From Streptosporangiaceae bacterium (GTDB lineage: Bacteria > Actinomycetota > Actinomycetes > Streptosporangiales > Streptosporangiaceae), in contig JAFAZE010000066.1 of the NCBI GenBank assembly GCA_019239975.1, positions 1-49,151 of the forward strand: a stretch of 49,151 nucleotides of DNA. The letters run 5' to 3'. Of the stretch, positions 8,524 to 15,567 are shown piece after piece. Every line of letters starts with the position of its first letter. Position 1 is the first letter of the stretch. The translations under genes and the position numbers were made by a program. The notes under the pieces are model-generated. The model was not told where the DNA came from. It did no database searches and worked only from the letters and a program-made list of their open reading frames with translations.

Positions 8524-8544
8524 TGAACAGGGAAAGGGGAAGAG

Positions 8545-8721
8545 ATGGATGCACCAGAGCTCGACATCGAGGTGGCGAGCAGCAGCGACCTCGAATGGGA
8601 GGAACTGGCATCAGACATGCTAGGTCCGGAGGACTTCGTCAATCAGTCCACTTCGGATGGCACCACGTACGGACCGACGTATGACATCACGTTCTACGAG
8701 TGCGCCGGCGCAGACGAATAG
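8545..8721 (+). CDS. RiPP precursor peptide (58 aa)
   Basis: A small gene with a strong ribosome-binding site (AAGGGGAAGAG just before the ATG). The product starts MDAPELDIEVASSSDLEWEE, continues LASDMLGPEDFVNQ, and ends STSDGTTYGPTYDITFYEC-AGADE. The first 34 residues form an acidic, amphipathic leader of the kind bound by cyclodehydratases; the last 24 are rich in Ser, Thr, Tyr and one Cys (C53), the residues used for azoline formation. Y46 is followed by D47 and Y51 by E52, an acidic setting suited to sulfation. Located between the radical SAM and YcaO genes. No GG-type cleavage site is obvious, so the leader/core boundary is inferred. Confidence 0.82.
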   Translation: MDAPELDIEVASSSDLEWEELASDMLGPEDFVNQSTSDGTTYGPTYDITFYECAGADE

Positions 8722-8755
8722 CCCAGACGGCCCTGATCGGTGCGGAAGTCAGTGA

Positions 8756-8781
8756 CTGGTGCGCGTTTAGTCGCGCACCAG
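8756..8781 (+). terminator. Perfect hairpin after the precursor gene, likely partial terminator
   Basis: CTGGTGCGCG (8756-8765) and CGCGCACCAG (8772-8781) form a perfect 10-bp stem with loop TTTAGT. It lies 35 bp after the precursor stop and just before the YcaO ribosome-binding site. No U-tract follows, so partial termination or mRNA protection that raises precursor over enzyme levels is likelier than full termination. Confidence 0.6.
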
Positions 8782-8806
8782 CGCAGATCCCTGGAGGTCG
8801 ACGGCG

Positions 8807-10126
8807 TTGGGTTCATCCGCGCGTGAGGACAGTCTCATCTCGCCGTTTGGTGTCATCGCCGACGTCATCGCCATCCAGGCCCCCCGTGGCCTGCCGCAGC
8901 TGTCATCGTTCCGCGCCCCCGTCGGAAGCGGCAAGCCCGGGTCCGGTACACACCGGCTGGCCATGGCCGGCATGGGGTATGCCATGGCTAGTCCGGACCG
9001 GGCACGGAAGATCGCGATATCGGAGGCGGTTGAGCGCTATTCCTCCGGCGACTTCGCCAGCACGGAGTACCTGGAGGCCAGCGGCGCCGAGCTTTCCGGT
9101 GACTGCCTGGATCTCGCGACGGTACCGCGCTGCTCACCCGCCGAGTATGCGGACCCGCGCTGTCCCCTGGTCCCGGCGGATCCGCACGCGAAGATACGCT
9201 GGCTGGAGGGCTGGGATCTGGCTTCGGCCAGGCCGGTCTGGGTTCCGGCCGTCATGGGGTGCTACCGGCTGGACAAGCCCTGGCCGCAGGAGCGATTCTG
9301 GCATCAGATCTCAACGGGATACGCCGTGCACCCGGATCCGCGAGAGGCGCTGGTTCAGGGGATCTGCGAGATCATCGAGCGGGACGCCATCGCGCTGCTG
9401 TGGCTGCAGAAACTCGCATTCCCCCGGACCTCGCTGCGGGACTACGCGCGATGGGGGGCGAGCAGTGCGGCTGCCGGAGAGGCGTTCGCTGACCTTCAGA
9501 CGGTACTCACCTGGAGCGGGCGGCACTATATCGAGACATACCTCTTCGATGCCACTACCGATATCGGGATACCCACTGTCTACTGCATGCAGGTGGCCGA
9601 GCATGATTCACACGGCCATCAGCTTATTGGCTGCGGGACCTCGCGTACCCTCGTCCAGGCGGCACGGAAGGCTATCATGGAGTGCGTCCAGCTCCGTCGC
9701 GCCTTCCACGCGCTGGGCGATACGCCGACCGGACCTGAGGAGTTTCGCGAGTTCACCGATGGCGGGCACTACATGGGCGCCCGGGAACGGGCCCCGGCGT
9801 TCACGTTCCTGTTCGATCGGTCCCGTGCGGTCACACATGGCCACCGGCGGGAACTGCCGGACGATTCCGCCGATGCGCTTACCAGTCTCGTTGATGCCCT
9901 GGCGGCTAAGAACATGCCGGTCATCGCCGTCGACCGGACCTCACGGGATCTGACGGCCGCGGGCCTGACCGCGGTCGCGGTGTTCATCCCGGCACTACAG
10001 CCGATGTCGTTCCATCCATTCTCTCAGTACAAGGGGCATGAGCGGCTCATGCTGGCTCCCGTCGCGATGGGCGTGCCAGCGCTGGCCGAAGAGGAGCTGA
10101 ATCCATGGCCGCAGCCGTTCATGTAA
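8807..10126 (+). CDS. YcaO-domain cyclodehydratase
   Basis: A 439-residue YcaO protein of the type that uses ATP to turn Ser/Thr/Cys into azolines. The ATP/Mg-binding glutamates are visible in ISEAVERYSS (about residues 68-77), GICEIIERDAIALLW (about 186-200) and KAIMECVQLRRA (about 288-299). The C terminus ends NPWPQPFM, the proline-rich PxPxP tail of azoline-forming YcaO enzymes. The start is a TTG at 8807, nine bases after GGAGG; no ATG or GTG in that frame fits better. The gene overlaps the next by 22 bp, implying coupled expression with the C-protein-like partners that present the leader peptide. Confidence 0.9.
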   Translation: MGSSAREDSLISPFGVIADVIAIQAPRGLPQLSSFRAPVGSGKPGSGTHRLAMAGMGYAMASPDRARKIAISEAVERYSSGDFASTEYLEASGAELSGDCLDLATVPRCSPAEYADPRCPLVPADPHAKIRWLEGWDLASARPVWVPAVMGCYRLDKPWPQERFWHQISTGYAVHPDPREALVQGICEIIERDAIALLWLQKLAFPRTSLRDYARWGASSAAAGEAFADLQTVLTWSGRHYIETYLFDATTDIGIPTVYCMQVAEHDSHGHQLIGCGTSRTLVQAARKAIMECVQLRRAFHALGDTPTGPEEFREFTDGGHYMGARERAPAFTFLFDRSRAVTHGHRRELPDDSADALTSLVDALAAKNMPVIAVDRTSRDLTAAGLTAVAVFIPALQPMSFHPFSQYKGHERLMLAPVAMGVPALAEEELNPWPQPFM

Positions 10127-10755
10127 CCGTGGCGGAGCCGGTCAGCGTCGTTCCCGTCGGCCCCTTCGGCGCGGCCGTCGCGGAGCTTGTCCGCTCGTCA
10201 GGGCGAGCCGTGACAGTCGTCGCGGATGGCGACGTACATCGTGCGTTCCGGGAACCAGCCGGTCTCGTCGTGATGGTCTCGTGGCGCCCGTGCCCGTCCC
10301 TGTGCGCTGGGGCCGACGATCTAGCGTTCGCACTCGGCCGCCCGTGGCTGCCGGTGCTCCGCAACCGGGAGGTAATCGCCGCTGGCCCCCTGGTCAGTCC
10401 GCCCGACGGGCCTTGTTACCGGTGCTACACACGCCGCGCCCTCCAGCACGACAGGCGTTTTGACGAGACCGAAACGCTCAACGCCGCATTCGACAGCGGC
10501 CAGGCATTCGGGCCGGCCGGCTTCCTGCCGCAAGAGGCAAGAGTAGCGGCCGGGCTGATAGCCGCTATCATCGCCACCAATGCAGCGGTCACGGCAGCGC
10601 GCACGACATTCAGCCTGGTCGATCGTTCTGTCAAAGTGCATGACGTTATCCCGTGCCCGGATTGCGACCGGTGCCTGGCCGGCCAGGATCGCCTTCGGAA
10701 AAGCAGGCAAGACTTCTCCGAAATGATTGCCGCCAGGCGGGGGCCAGGCGCATGA
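10105..10755 (+). CDS. Truncated ThiF/C-protein-like zinc protein of the cyclodehydratase
   Basis: A 216-residue protein related to the ocin-ThiF/TOMM C-protein family but lacking an N-terminal leader-binding domain. Diagnostic parts are the Rossmann-like opening VSVVPVGPFGAAVAELV, GPLVSPPDGPCYRCYTRRAL (about residues 93-112) and PCPDCDRC near 190. The CxxC plus CxxCxxC set would bind structural zinc, as in the family. No E1-type nucleotide-binding glycine loop or catalytic Cys is evident, consistent with a scaffold role. Its ATG follows GAGGAG inside the YcaO gene, and its TGA overlaps the next ATG (ATGA). It probably forms one half of a split C-protein with the following gene. Confidence 0.68.
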   Translation: MAAAVHVTVAEPVSVVPVGPFGAAVAELVRSSGRAVTVVADGDVHRAFREPAGLVVMVSWRPCPSLCAGADDLAFALGRPWLPVLRNREVIAAGPLVSPPDGPCYRCYTRRALQHDRRFDETETLNAAFDSGQAFGPAGFLPQEARVAAGLIAAIIATNAAVTAARTTFSLVDRSVKVHDVIPCPDCDRCLAGQDRLRKSRQDFSEMIAARRGPGA

Positions 10756-12308
10756 ACACACCAGGCCAGGCCCGCTGCGCCGAGGCGCGGCTGCGCCGGG
10801 ACGCGGTCAGCGCGGTGGTTGGCAACGGCGTCCTGGTCGAGTGCGGATCGCGGCGTGTGGTTTTCAAGGGAGCCGACGCCTCCGCTTTCCTGCCCCGGCT
10901 GCTGCCCCTGCTGGACGGCACCAGTGACATCGCCACGCTGGAGGCCGCGCTCGGCATATCGCGCGGCAATCTGACCCGCCTCCTGGAACTGCTCCGCACT
11001 CATGAGCTCCTGGACGACACTCATGAGTTCCTGGACGCGCAACCCGGCGGCGACCCGACCGTGCTCGTGGCGGCGCATGGGCGTCTCGCCGCGAGCATCC
11101 TGGCCGATCTGCGGGCAGCGGGGATCCCCAGCGCACTGATGGAAGCCGGCGCCATGCGGGAAACCGGCGCCGACGTGGCACCGCCGCTGATAGTGGCCGA
11201 AGACCGCGACGACTCGCCGGGTCTCACCGAAGTCATGACGGCCGGCGCTGGCCGAGCGGTCGTGCTGCGCTGCGCGGCCGGCGGTAGCTACGTCGAGGTC
11301 GGCCCCATCTTCCACGGGGACTATCCCGCCTGTCTCACCTGTTTGCGCGAGTCCCGGCGCCAGGCGGGCTGGGATCACCCGAGTGAACCGGCCGGACCTG
11401 AGCCGCGAGCGGCGCTAGACCTCGCCGCCGGACTCGCGGGCCTGGAGATCCTCGGCTTGCTGGGAAAACTGCCCGGCACGGCGACGTGGCCACGGGCAGT
11501 CCGGAGATACCACGTGAATTCCATGGCGAGCGAGTGCCGCCTCCTGACGCCATACGCGGACTGCCCGGCCTGCGGGTGGGGAGCCCGAGATCACGGCGTC
11601 GAGCAGCAGGTGCTGGACTATGAGGGGCAGTCGGAGGTCACGAGTCTGAGCCGTTGCGCGGGTCCGGCCAGTGCCACCGCGCAGGCGGTCCGCCGCAGCG
11701 CCACGGTCACCATTCACCTCGCGCATCTTCCGGTCAGGAAACTCCCCGGGGTCGCCAGCGACGACCATGCGCCCGACGGATCTGACCCGGGCGGCCAGGA
11801 CCGCTACGCGCTGGCCGCTTTGCTGAATTCGGCGGCCCGGGCCGTGCAATTCATGCAGCCGGTTAGCTTCGAGAAGCCGCCCGGTGGAGTGCCGCCGGTC
11901 CGGCCGCCGATTGTGGACTTCTACGCTGTCACCGATATGAACCCGTTTGACCTGCCGGGCGCGATATTCAGATACGACCACAGTACGCATAGCGTGCTCT
12001 CGGTGAATTCAGATGATGCGGCCTTCCAGAGCTTTCTTTCCCTCATCGGCGCGACCGCCGGCCCGTCCCGGCTCTTCATAGTGCTGGCCGGCACGTTCTG
12101 GACCGCGGCGGAACGCTTGGACCCATCCTTGCGGCAAGCCCACTTGTACACCGGGTACGCGCTCGCCGAGCTCATGTCAGCCGCGGAACGGTTCCAGATG
12201 CGGACCCGGCCGGTAACCGCATGGCCCGCTGAAACGCCGAGGCTGCTGGAGCTACGGCCCGGCCAGGAAGTAATCACGGCTATCTGCGAACTCACGACTC
12301 ACGCCTAG
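10752..12308 (+). CDS. Fusion of leader-binding C-protein domain and degenerate nitroreductase-like domain
   Basis: A 518-residue chimera. Residues 1-100 look like a leader-recognition/winged-helix domain (VLVECGSRRVVFKGADASAF, then DIATLEAALGISRGNLTRLL). Residues 100-310 follow the ocin-ThiF pattern, with the zinc pairs FHGDYPACLTCLRESRR and CPACGWG. From about 375 it resembles the SagB nitroreductase fold: FDLPGAIFRYDHSTHSVLSV parallels PGMYHYEPSDHALSLI in the cluster's SagB, and SRLFIVLAGTFW then LYTGYALAELMSAAERF parallel its flavin-site helices. FMN-contacting basic residues are not obvious, so this half may be a partner subunit rather than an active oxidase. Confidence 0.7.
   Translation: MNTPGQARCAEARLRRDAVSAVVGNGVLVECGSRRVVFKGADASAFLPRLLPLLDGTSDIATLEAALGISRGNLTRLLELLRTHELLDDTHEFLDAQPGGDPTVLVAAHGRLAASILADLRAAGIPSALMEAGAMRETGADVAPPLIVAEDRDDSPGLTEVMTAGAGRAVVLRCAAGGSYVEVGPIFHGDYPACLTCLRESRRQAGWDHPSEPAGPEPRAALDLAAGLAGLEILGLLGKLPGTATWPRAVRRYHVNSMASECRLLTPYADCPACGWGARDHGVEQQVLDYEGQSEVTSLSRCAGPASATAQAVRRSATVTIHLAHLPVRKLPGVASDDHAPDGSDPGGQDRYALAALLNSAARAVQFMQPVSFEKPPGGVPPVRPPIVDFYAVTDMNPFDLPGAIFRYDHSTHSVLSVNSDDAAFQSFLSLIGATAGPSRLFIVLAGTFWTAAERLDPSLRQAHLYTGYALAELMSAAERFQMRTRPVTAWPAETPRLLELRPGQEVITAICELTTHA
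10998..11039 (+). repeat. In-frame 21-bp tandem duplication
   Basis: Two adjacent 21-bp units (10998-11018 and 11019-11039), each beginning ACTCATGAG and carrying TCCTGGACG, encode THELLDD and THEFLDA in the linker after the leader-binding domain. A recent slippage-type duplication that keeps the frame. Confidence 0.7.
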
Positions 12309-12324
12309 CTGAGGAGGTCATGAC

Positions 12325-12939
12325 GTGCCGCTGATCTCGACGGCGGAGTCGAATGCCATTGTCTGCGGCCTGCTGGACCATCGCTCACCCCTTGCGGCTG
12401 CCCGTTCCGCGGATAACCGTTCCGCAGCTGACCGTTCCGCCGCCGCGCCCGCCGGGGCGGGTGTACCGCCGGGCGACGGTGACGCCGCCGTTTCCGTGCT
12501 GCGCCGGATCGTCAAGAGCACACTCCAGGCTCATGATCCCGGCCAGGCTGATCGCCTCCGGCTTCTCGCCGCTGTCCCGTCCGCGCCGGGGTGGTGGCAG
12601 CTTTACACGATCGACGGCGAGGGAACCTTCAGCGCGACTGGAGTCACGACCGCCGAATCGTTCGCGAACGCTCCGGACCAGCCCGCTGGGTGCCTTCTTG
12701 TCGTGGCGAGCCTGCGCGAGGTACTGCGCGACGGCGACGCGGGCGAGTACGGACGGCTGCTGGTCGACGCAGGCGCGCTCGCGTGGGGCTTGCGCGCGAG
12801 CGCCACCCGTTGCGATATGGCCGCCACGGTGGATCCGTTTCAGTCGTGGCGGGTGACGCAGTCGGTGCGACAGAGGAACGCGGAGCTCCGCCACATCCTG
12901 AGTGTCGTCATTCACGAGACGGATCACGATGATGCCTGA
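12325..12939 (+). CDS. Small nitroreductase-like protein of the RiPP cluster
   Basis: A 204-residue protein starting at GTG 12325, seven bases after GAGGAGG; a nearby ATG at 12320 stops at once. The C-terminal half has the order seen in SagB-type nitroreductases: GWWQLYTIDGEGTF, GCLLVVASLREVL, then YGRLLVDAGALAWGLRASAT and RHILSVVIHE. The N-terminal third contains a repeat-rich linker (RSADN, RSAAD, RSAAA). It is the third nitroreductase-like domain in the cluster and may pair with the chimera upstream or with SagB to complete a dimeric FMN site. The assignment comes from pattern similarity only; no catalytic residue is certain. Confidence 0.5.
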   Translation: MPLISTAESNAIVCGLLDHRSPLAAARSADNRSAADRSAAAPAGAGVPPGDGDAAVSVLRRIVKSTLQAHDPGQADRLRLLAAVPSAPGWWQLYTIDGEGTFSATGVTTAESFANAPDQPAGCLLVVASLREVLRDGDAGEYGRLLVDAGALAWGLRASATRCDMAATVDPFQSWRVTQSVRQRNAELRHILSVVIHETDHDDA

Positions 12940-13882
12940 AGTCAATCACGAGAGCCGTAGCCCGGTCTTCATCCTTTGCCCGCCGCGCTCGTACTCGACC
13001 ATCGCTACCGCCCTGCTCTCGGGGCATCCGGAGATCTACGCCTTCCCTGAACTCCTCATCTTCTCCGCCAGGACGGTAGGGGAACTGCTGGTGAAGGGAT
13101 CTCGCCGCCGCGATGATAAGGAGCCGCCGACCCAGGGCCAGTTCCGTGCCGTGCGGCTGACTGGGCTGCTGCGTACGGTGGCGCAACTGCATGAAGACAG
13201 CCAGGAAGACGCGCCGATACTACGGGCCGTCGACTGGCTCACCGAGCGCTCGGACTGGAGCATGAAGCAGCTATTTGACTACCTGCTTACGCTCGTGCAT
13301 CCGCGCATCGGGCTGGAAAAATCACCCACCACGATACTGGCGGACGCGAATTTGCGGCGCTGCCTCGACGCGTATCCACAGGCCAGATACATTCACCTGA
13401 CCCGTCACCCGGTCTCGGCGCAGAAGTCGATGCAGGCGCACACCGCCCTGATCCACCCTCAGTCGAGCCCGCGTCAGACGGTGGTGACCGCCGCGACTAC
13501 CTGGTACCTGGGACATCGCCGGGCCACCCAGGCACTCGCGACAATCCCGCGCCGCAACTGGCTGCGCATCCAGGCGGAGCAGTTGCTCAGTGAGCCAAGG
13601 ACTTGGCTGCCGTACATCCTGGACTGGCTGGACATAGGTTATGACGACACGATCATCGAGGCGATGCTGCGGACCGACCGCTGGGACTTCGCCGGCACCG
13701 GACCGTCGGGCCGTCTCTACGGCGGAGACTACAAGTTCATGGCCTCTCCCGCCCTGCGCCCCGTCGAGAAGCCGGCGCCACGGGGATTCGACCCGGACTG
13801 GGGCCTGCTGGACGAGATGAAGAAGCGGATGACCGCGCTCGCTACCGAATTCGGGTATCAGGTAACAGAGGACAGCAGATGA
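12932..13882 (+). CDS. Sulfotransferase, RiPP tailoring candidate
   Basis: A 316-residue PAPS-dependent sulfotransferase. The 5'-phosphosulfate loop is VFILCPPRSYSTIATALL (residues 10-27), and the 3'-phosphate-binding region is RYIHLTRHPVSAQKSM, the usual [YF]xxLxRxPxxxxxS pattern. Later parts GLEKSPTT and NWLRIQAEQLLSEP fit the family. The ATG at 12932 (or 12929) overlaps the preceding stop, and its own stop overlaps the next start (ATGA), so it is co-translated with RiPP genes. The likeliest acceptors are Tyr, or a hydroxyl made by the cluster's oxygenases. It is not closely similar to the other sulfotransferase in this window. Confidence 0.82.
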   Translation: MPEVNHESRSPVFILCPPRSYSTIATALLSGHPEIYAFPELLIFSARTVGELLVKGSRRRDDKEPPTQGQFRAVRLTGLLRTVAQLHEDSQEDAPILRAVDWLTERSDWSMKQLFDYLLTLVHPRIGLEKSPTTILADANLRRCLDAYPQARYIHLTRHPVSAQKSMQAHTALIHPQSSPRQTVVTAATTWYLGHRRATQALATIPRRNWLRIQAEQLLSEPRTWLPYILDWLDIGYDDTIIEAMLRTDRWDFAGTGPSGRLYGGDYKFMASPALRPVEKPAPRGFDPDWGLLDEMKKRMTALATEFGYQVTEDSR

Positions 13883-14514
13883 AACAGTCTGGCTCGCTGG
13901 GCGCGCTTGCCCGGGTGGACACAGTAGTGACCGAACCATCCGTGCTGAGCGCCGCGGAGTGCGCGTCGCTCCGCGAGTGGACGATCGACGCGATCACGAA
14001 AGGCATCATGAGGAGAACTCCCCGGGTTCCCCATGATTACTTCACGCCCTTCTTGCTGTCCGACGGCAGCGAGACCCCACCTTCCCGCGCGGCGGCCAGA
14101 TACGCCCGCAATACCGCCGTCAAGCCGGCCGACTGCATGCCGGATGGATTCTGGGAGATCCGCGACCGGGCGATGAAGCTGCTCGGCATCGGTTCGCTGG
14201 CCGAGGATATCAGGAAGGGCTCCTTCCTCAACTACATCCTGCCGGGCGGCGATATTCACCCGCATCAAGACGACCGGATTCCTGTTGACGGCGCGGAGCT
14301 TATCGCCATCCGGTGCAATGTCATGTTCTCCAAGCCGGAGCAGGGCGGGATTCCATTCATCGATGGGCGCCCCCTCGACATTCCGCAGGGCGGGCTGTGG
14401 GCTTTTCACGCCTCCGAGCATCCGCATTACGCGTCCACGATCCACGGCACAGTCGGCCGCGGCACGCTTTCCTTCGCGTTCATGGCCGACCCGGCGGACT
14501 GCGCGGGGCCCTGA
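13879..14514 (+). CDS. Fe(II)/2-oxoglutarate-type oxygenase, RiPP tailoring candidate
   Basis: A 211-residue protein resembling the 2OG-Fe(II) dioxygenase/aspartyl-hydroxylase fold. The core runs FLNYILPGGDIHPHQDDR, with the metal pair H129-x-D131, then IRCNVMFSKPEQGG, and IPQGGLWAFHASEHPHYAS, whose His would complete the triad, followed by GRGTLSFAF with the Arg that usually binds 2-oxoglutarate. It is the last gene of the RiPP operon, overlapping the sulfotransferase as ATGA. It would hydroxylate the peptide or an appended group, perhaps making a hydroxyl for the sulfotransferase to use. No clear terminator follows; 14515-14720 holds no recognised gene. Confidence 0.72.
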   Translation: MKQSGSLGALARVDTVVTEPSVLSAAECASLREWTIDAITKGIMRRTPRVPHDYFTPFLLSDGSETPPSRAAARYARNTAVKPADCMPDGFWEIRDRAMKLLGIGSLAEDIRKGSFLNYILPGGDIHPHQDDRIPVDGAELIAIRCNVMFSKPEQGGIPFIDGRPLDIPQGGLWAFHASEHPHYASTIHGTVGRGTLSFAFMADPADCAGP

Positions 14515-14735
14515 CCGCAGGCGAGCTAGTCTGCTCACACCCCCGTCCTGGATCGGTATGCACCCGCGCCCGCATGAACCACACGCAGCGCGCGGCCGGT
14601 CGGCTGGTTCATCTTTCCGGCTCCACGGGACGGCGCACGTGACCCTGCTTGCCGACGATCTGATGTCGCCGACTCCCGCTTCACTTCCCCTGGCGCGTGG
14701 CGCCGGGCGAGAGCCTAGTCGACAACATACGCATT

Positions 14736-14757
14736 CATTATGCATAATGTATGTATG
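14736..14757 (+). promoter_or_regulatory. Palindromic operator and leaderless promoter of vapBC module 1
   Basis: CATTATGCATAATG (14736-14749) is a perfect 14-bp palindrome in an AT-rich patch. It contains CATAAT (14743-14748), a -10-like box six bases before the antitoxin ATG at 14755, implying a leaderless transcript. Position and symmetry fit binding by a VapB dimer. Confidence 0.6.
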
Positions 14758-15003
14758 CCGTTGATTCAGATCAGGGATGTCCCGGAGCCCGTCCGGGATG
14801 AGCTTGCCAGGAAGGCCGCTGCTGCCGGGCAGTCAATGCAGGCGTACCTGCTGGGTGAGCTGAGCAAGCTGGCCGAGCGGCCAAGTATGGCCGAGATCGT
14901 CGGGCGAGCGCAGGCCCGGGCCAAGGCCACCGGGTCCACGGTGACCATGGATGACGCTGTCGCTGCAGTGCGCGCCGCGCGAGATCGTCGGCAGGAACCA
15001 TGA
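14755..15003 (+). CDS. vapB: VapB/FitA-type ribbon-helix-helix antitoxin
   Basis: An 82-residue antitoxin. The N terminus MPLIQIRDVPEPVRDELARK is the FitA/VapB ribbon-helix-helix pattern (strand IQIRDVP, two helices around the turn AAAAGQSMQAYLLGEL). The tail SMAEIVGRAQARA would bind the PIN toxin. The ATG at 14755 is chosen over one at 14740 because the fold begins here and 14740 lies within the operator palindrome. The stop overlaps the toxin start as ATGA. Confidence 0.82.
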   Translation: MPLIQIRDVPEPVRDELARKAAAAGQSMQAYLLGELSKLAERPSMAEIVGRAQARAKATGSTVTMDDAVAAVRAARDRRQEP

Positions 15004-15395
15004 GTGGATTTGTTCTCGACGCATCCGTCGCCGTGACCGCGCTGACCGAGACAGGGAGTCCGGCGGCCGCCCTGCTGTCCGTGGACGACGCGGTTTTCCA
15101 GGTTCCGTCGATTTTCGACGCCGAGGTGCTCAGCGCCCTTCGGGGCCTGGTCCGCGGCCGGAAGTTCGACCACGCCGCGGCGACGGACCTCATCGTCGAC
15201 TTGATGGTGCTTCCCGTCGACCGCTGGCACATGTCGCCTCTGCTCCCCCGCATGTGGGAACTGCGCGATAACCTCACTCCATATGATGCCGCCTATGTGG
15301 CCCTGGCGGAGCTGACCGGGGCCGTCCTCGTCACGGGCGACGAGCGCATCACAGCCGCTCCCGGAGCACGCTGCGACATTCAGGTAATCAAGTAG
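15000..15395 (+). CDS. vapC: VapC-type PIN-domain toxin ribonuclease
   Basis: A 131-residue PIN-domain protein. The acidic active-site residues are visible in FVLDASVAVTAL (Asp near residue 7), SIFDAEVLSALRGL (Glu near 42), LTPYDAAYVALAEL (Asp near 96) and VTGDERITAA (Asp near 115). PIN toxins of this family cut tRNA or rRNA and stop translation. It forms an operon with the antitoxin directly upstream. This module closes the right side of the RiPP cluster, as the MazF module lies to its left. Confidence 0.87.
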   Translation: MSGFVLDASVAVTALTETGSPAAALLSVDDAVFQVPSIFDAEVLSALRGLVRGRKFDHAAATDLIVDLMVLPVDRWHMSPLLPRMWELRDNLTPYDAAYVALAELTGAVLVTGDERITAAPGARCDIQVIK

Positions 15396-15479
15396 ACCGC
15401 CTGGCGCAGGGCGGAGTCGCGGACAAACGACACAGCCAGGCATTGTCCGGTACCGGGCGAACGCAAACCCGCCGACTCT

Positions 15480-15493
15480 GAACCCGCGGGTTC
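15480..15493. repeat. 14-bp perfect palindrome between convergent transcripts
   Basis: GAACCCGCGGGTTC, followed by a second GGGTTC, lies between the vapC stop and the convergent response-regulator stop. It could form part of a terminator structure or be a protein site; no U-tract is present. Confidence 0.35.
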
Positions 15494-15567
15494 GGGTTCT
15501 GCCGGGGCGTCCTGTCTGAGCGCGTCCGGCGAGTTGTCCGGACCTTGGCAGGGTGTCTGCTCGAGGT

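Noticed and set aside
3138..14514. Thiopeptide gene cluster
   Set aside because: YcaO, dehydrogenase and ThiF-like proteins fit, but the glutamylation/elimination dehydratases and the pyridine-forming enzyme are absent and the core has only one Cys.
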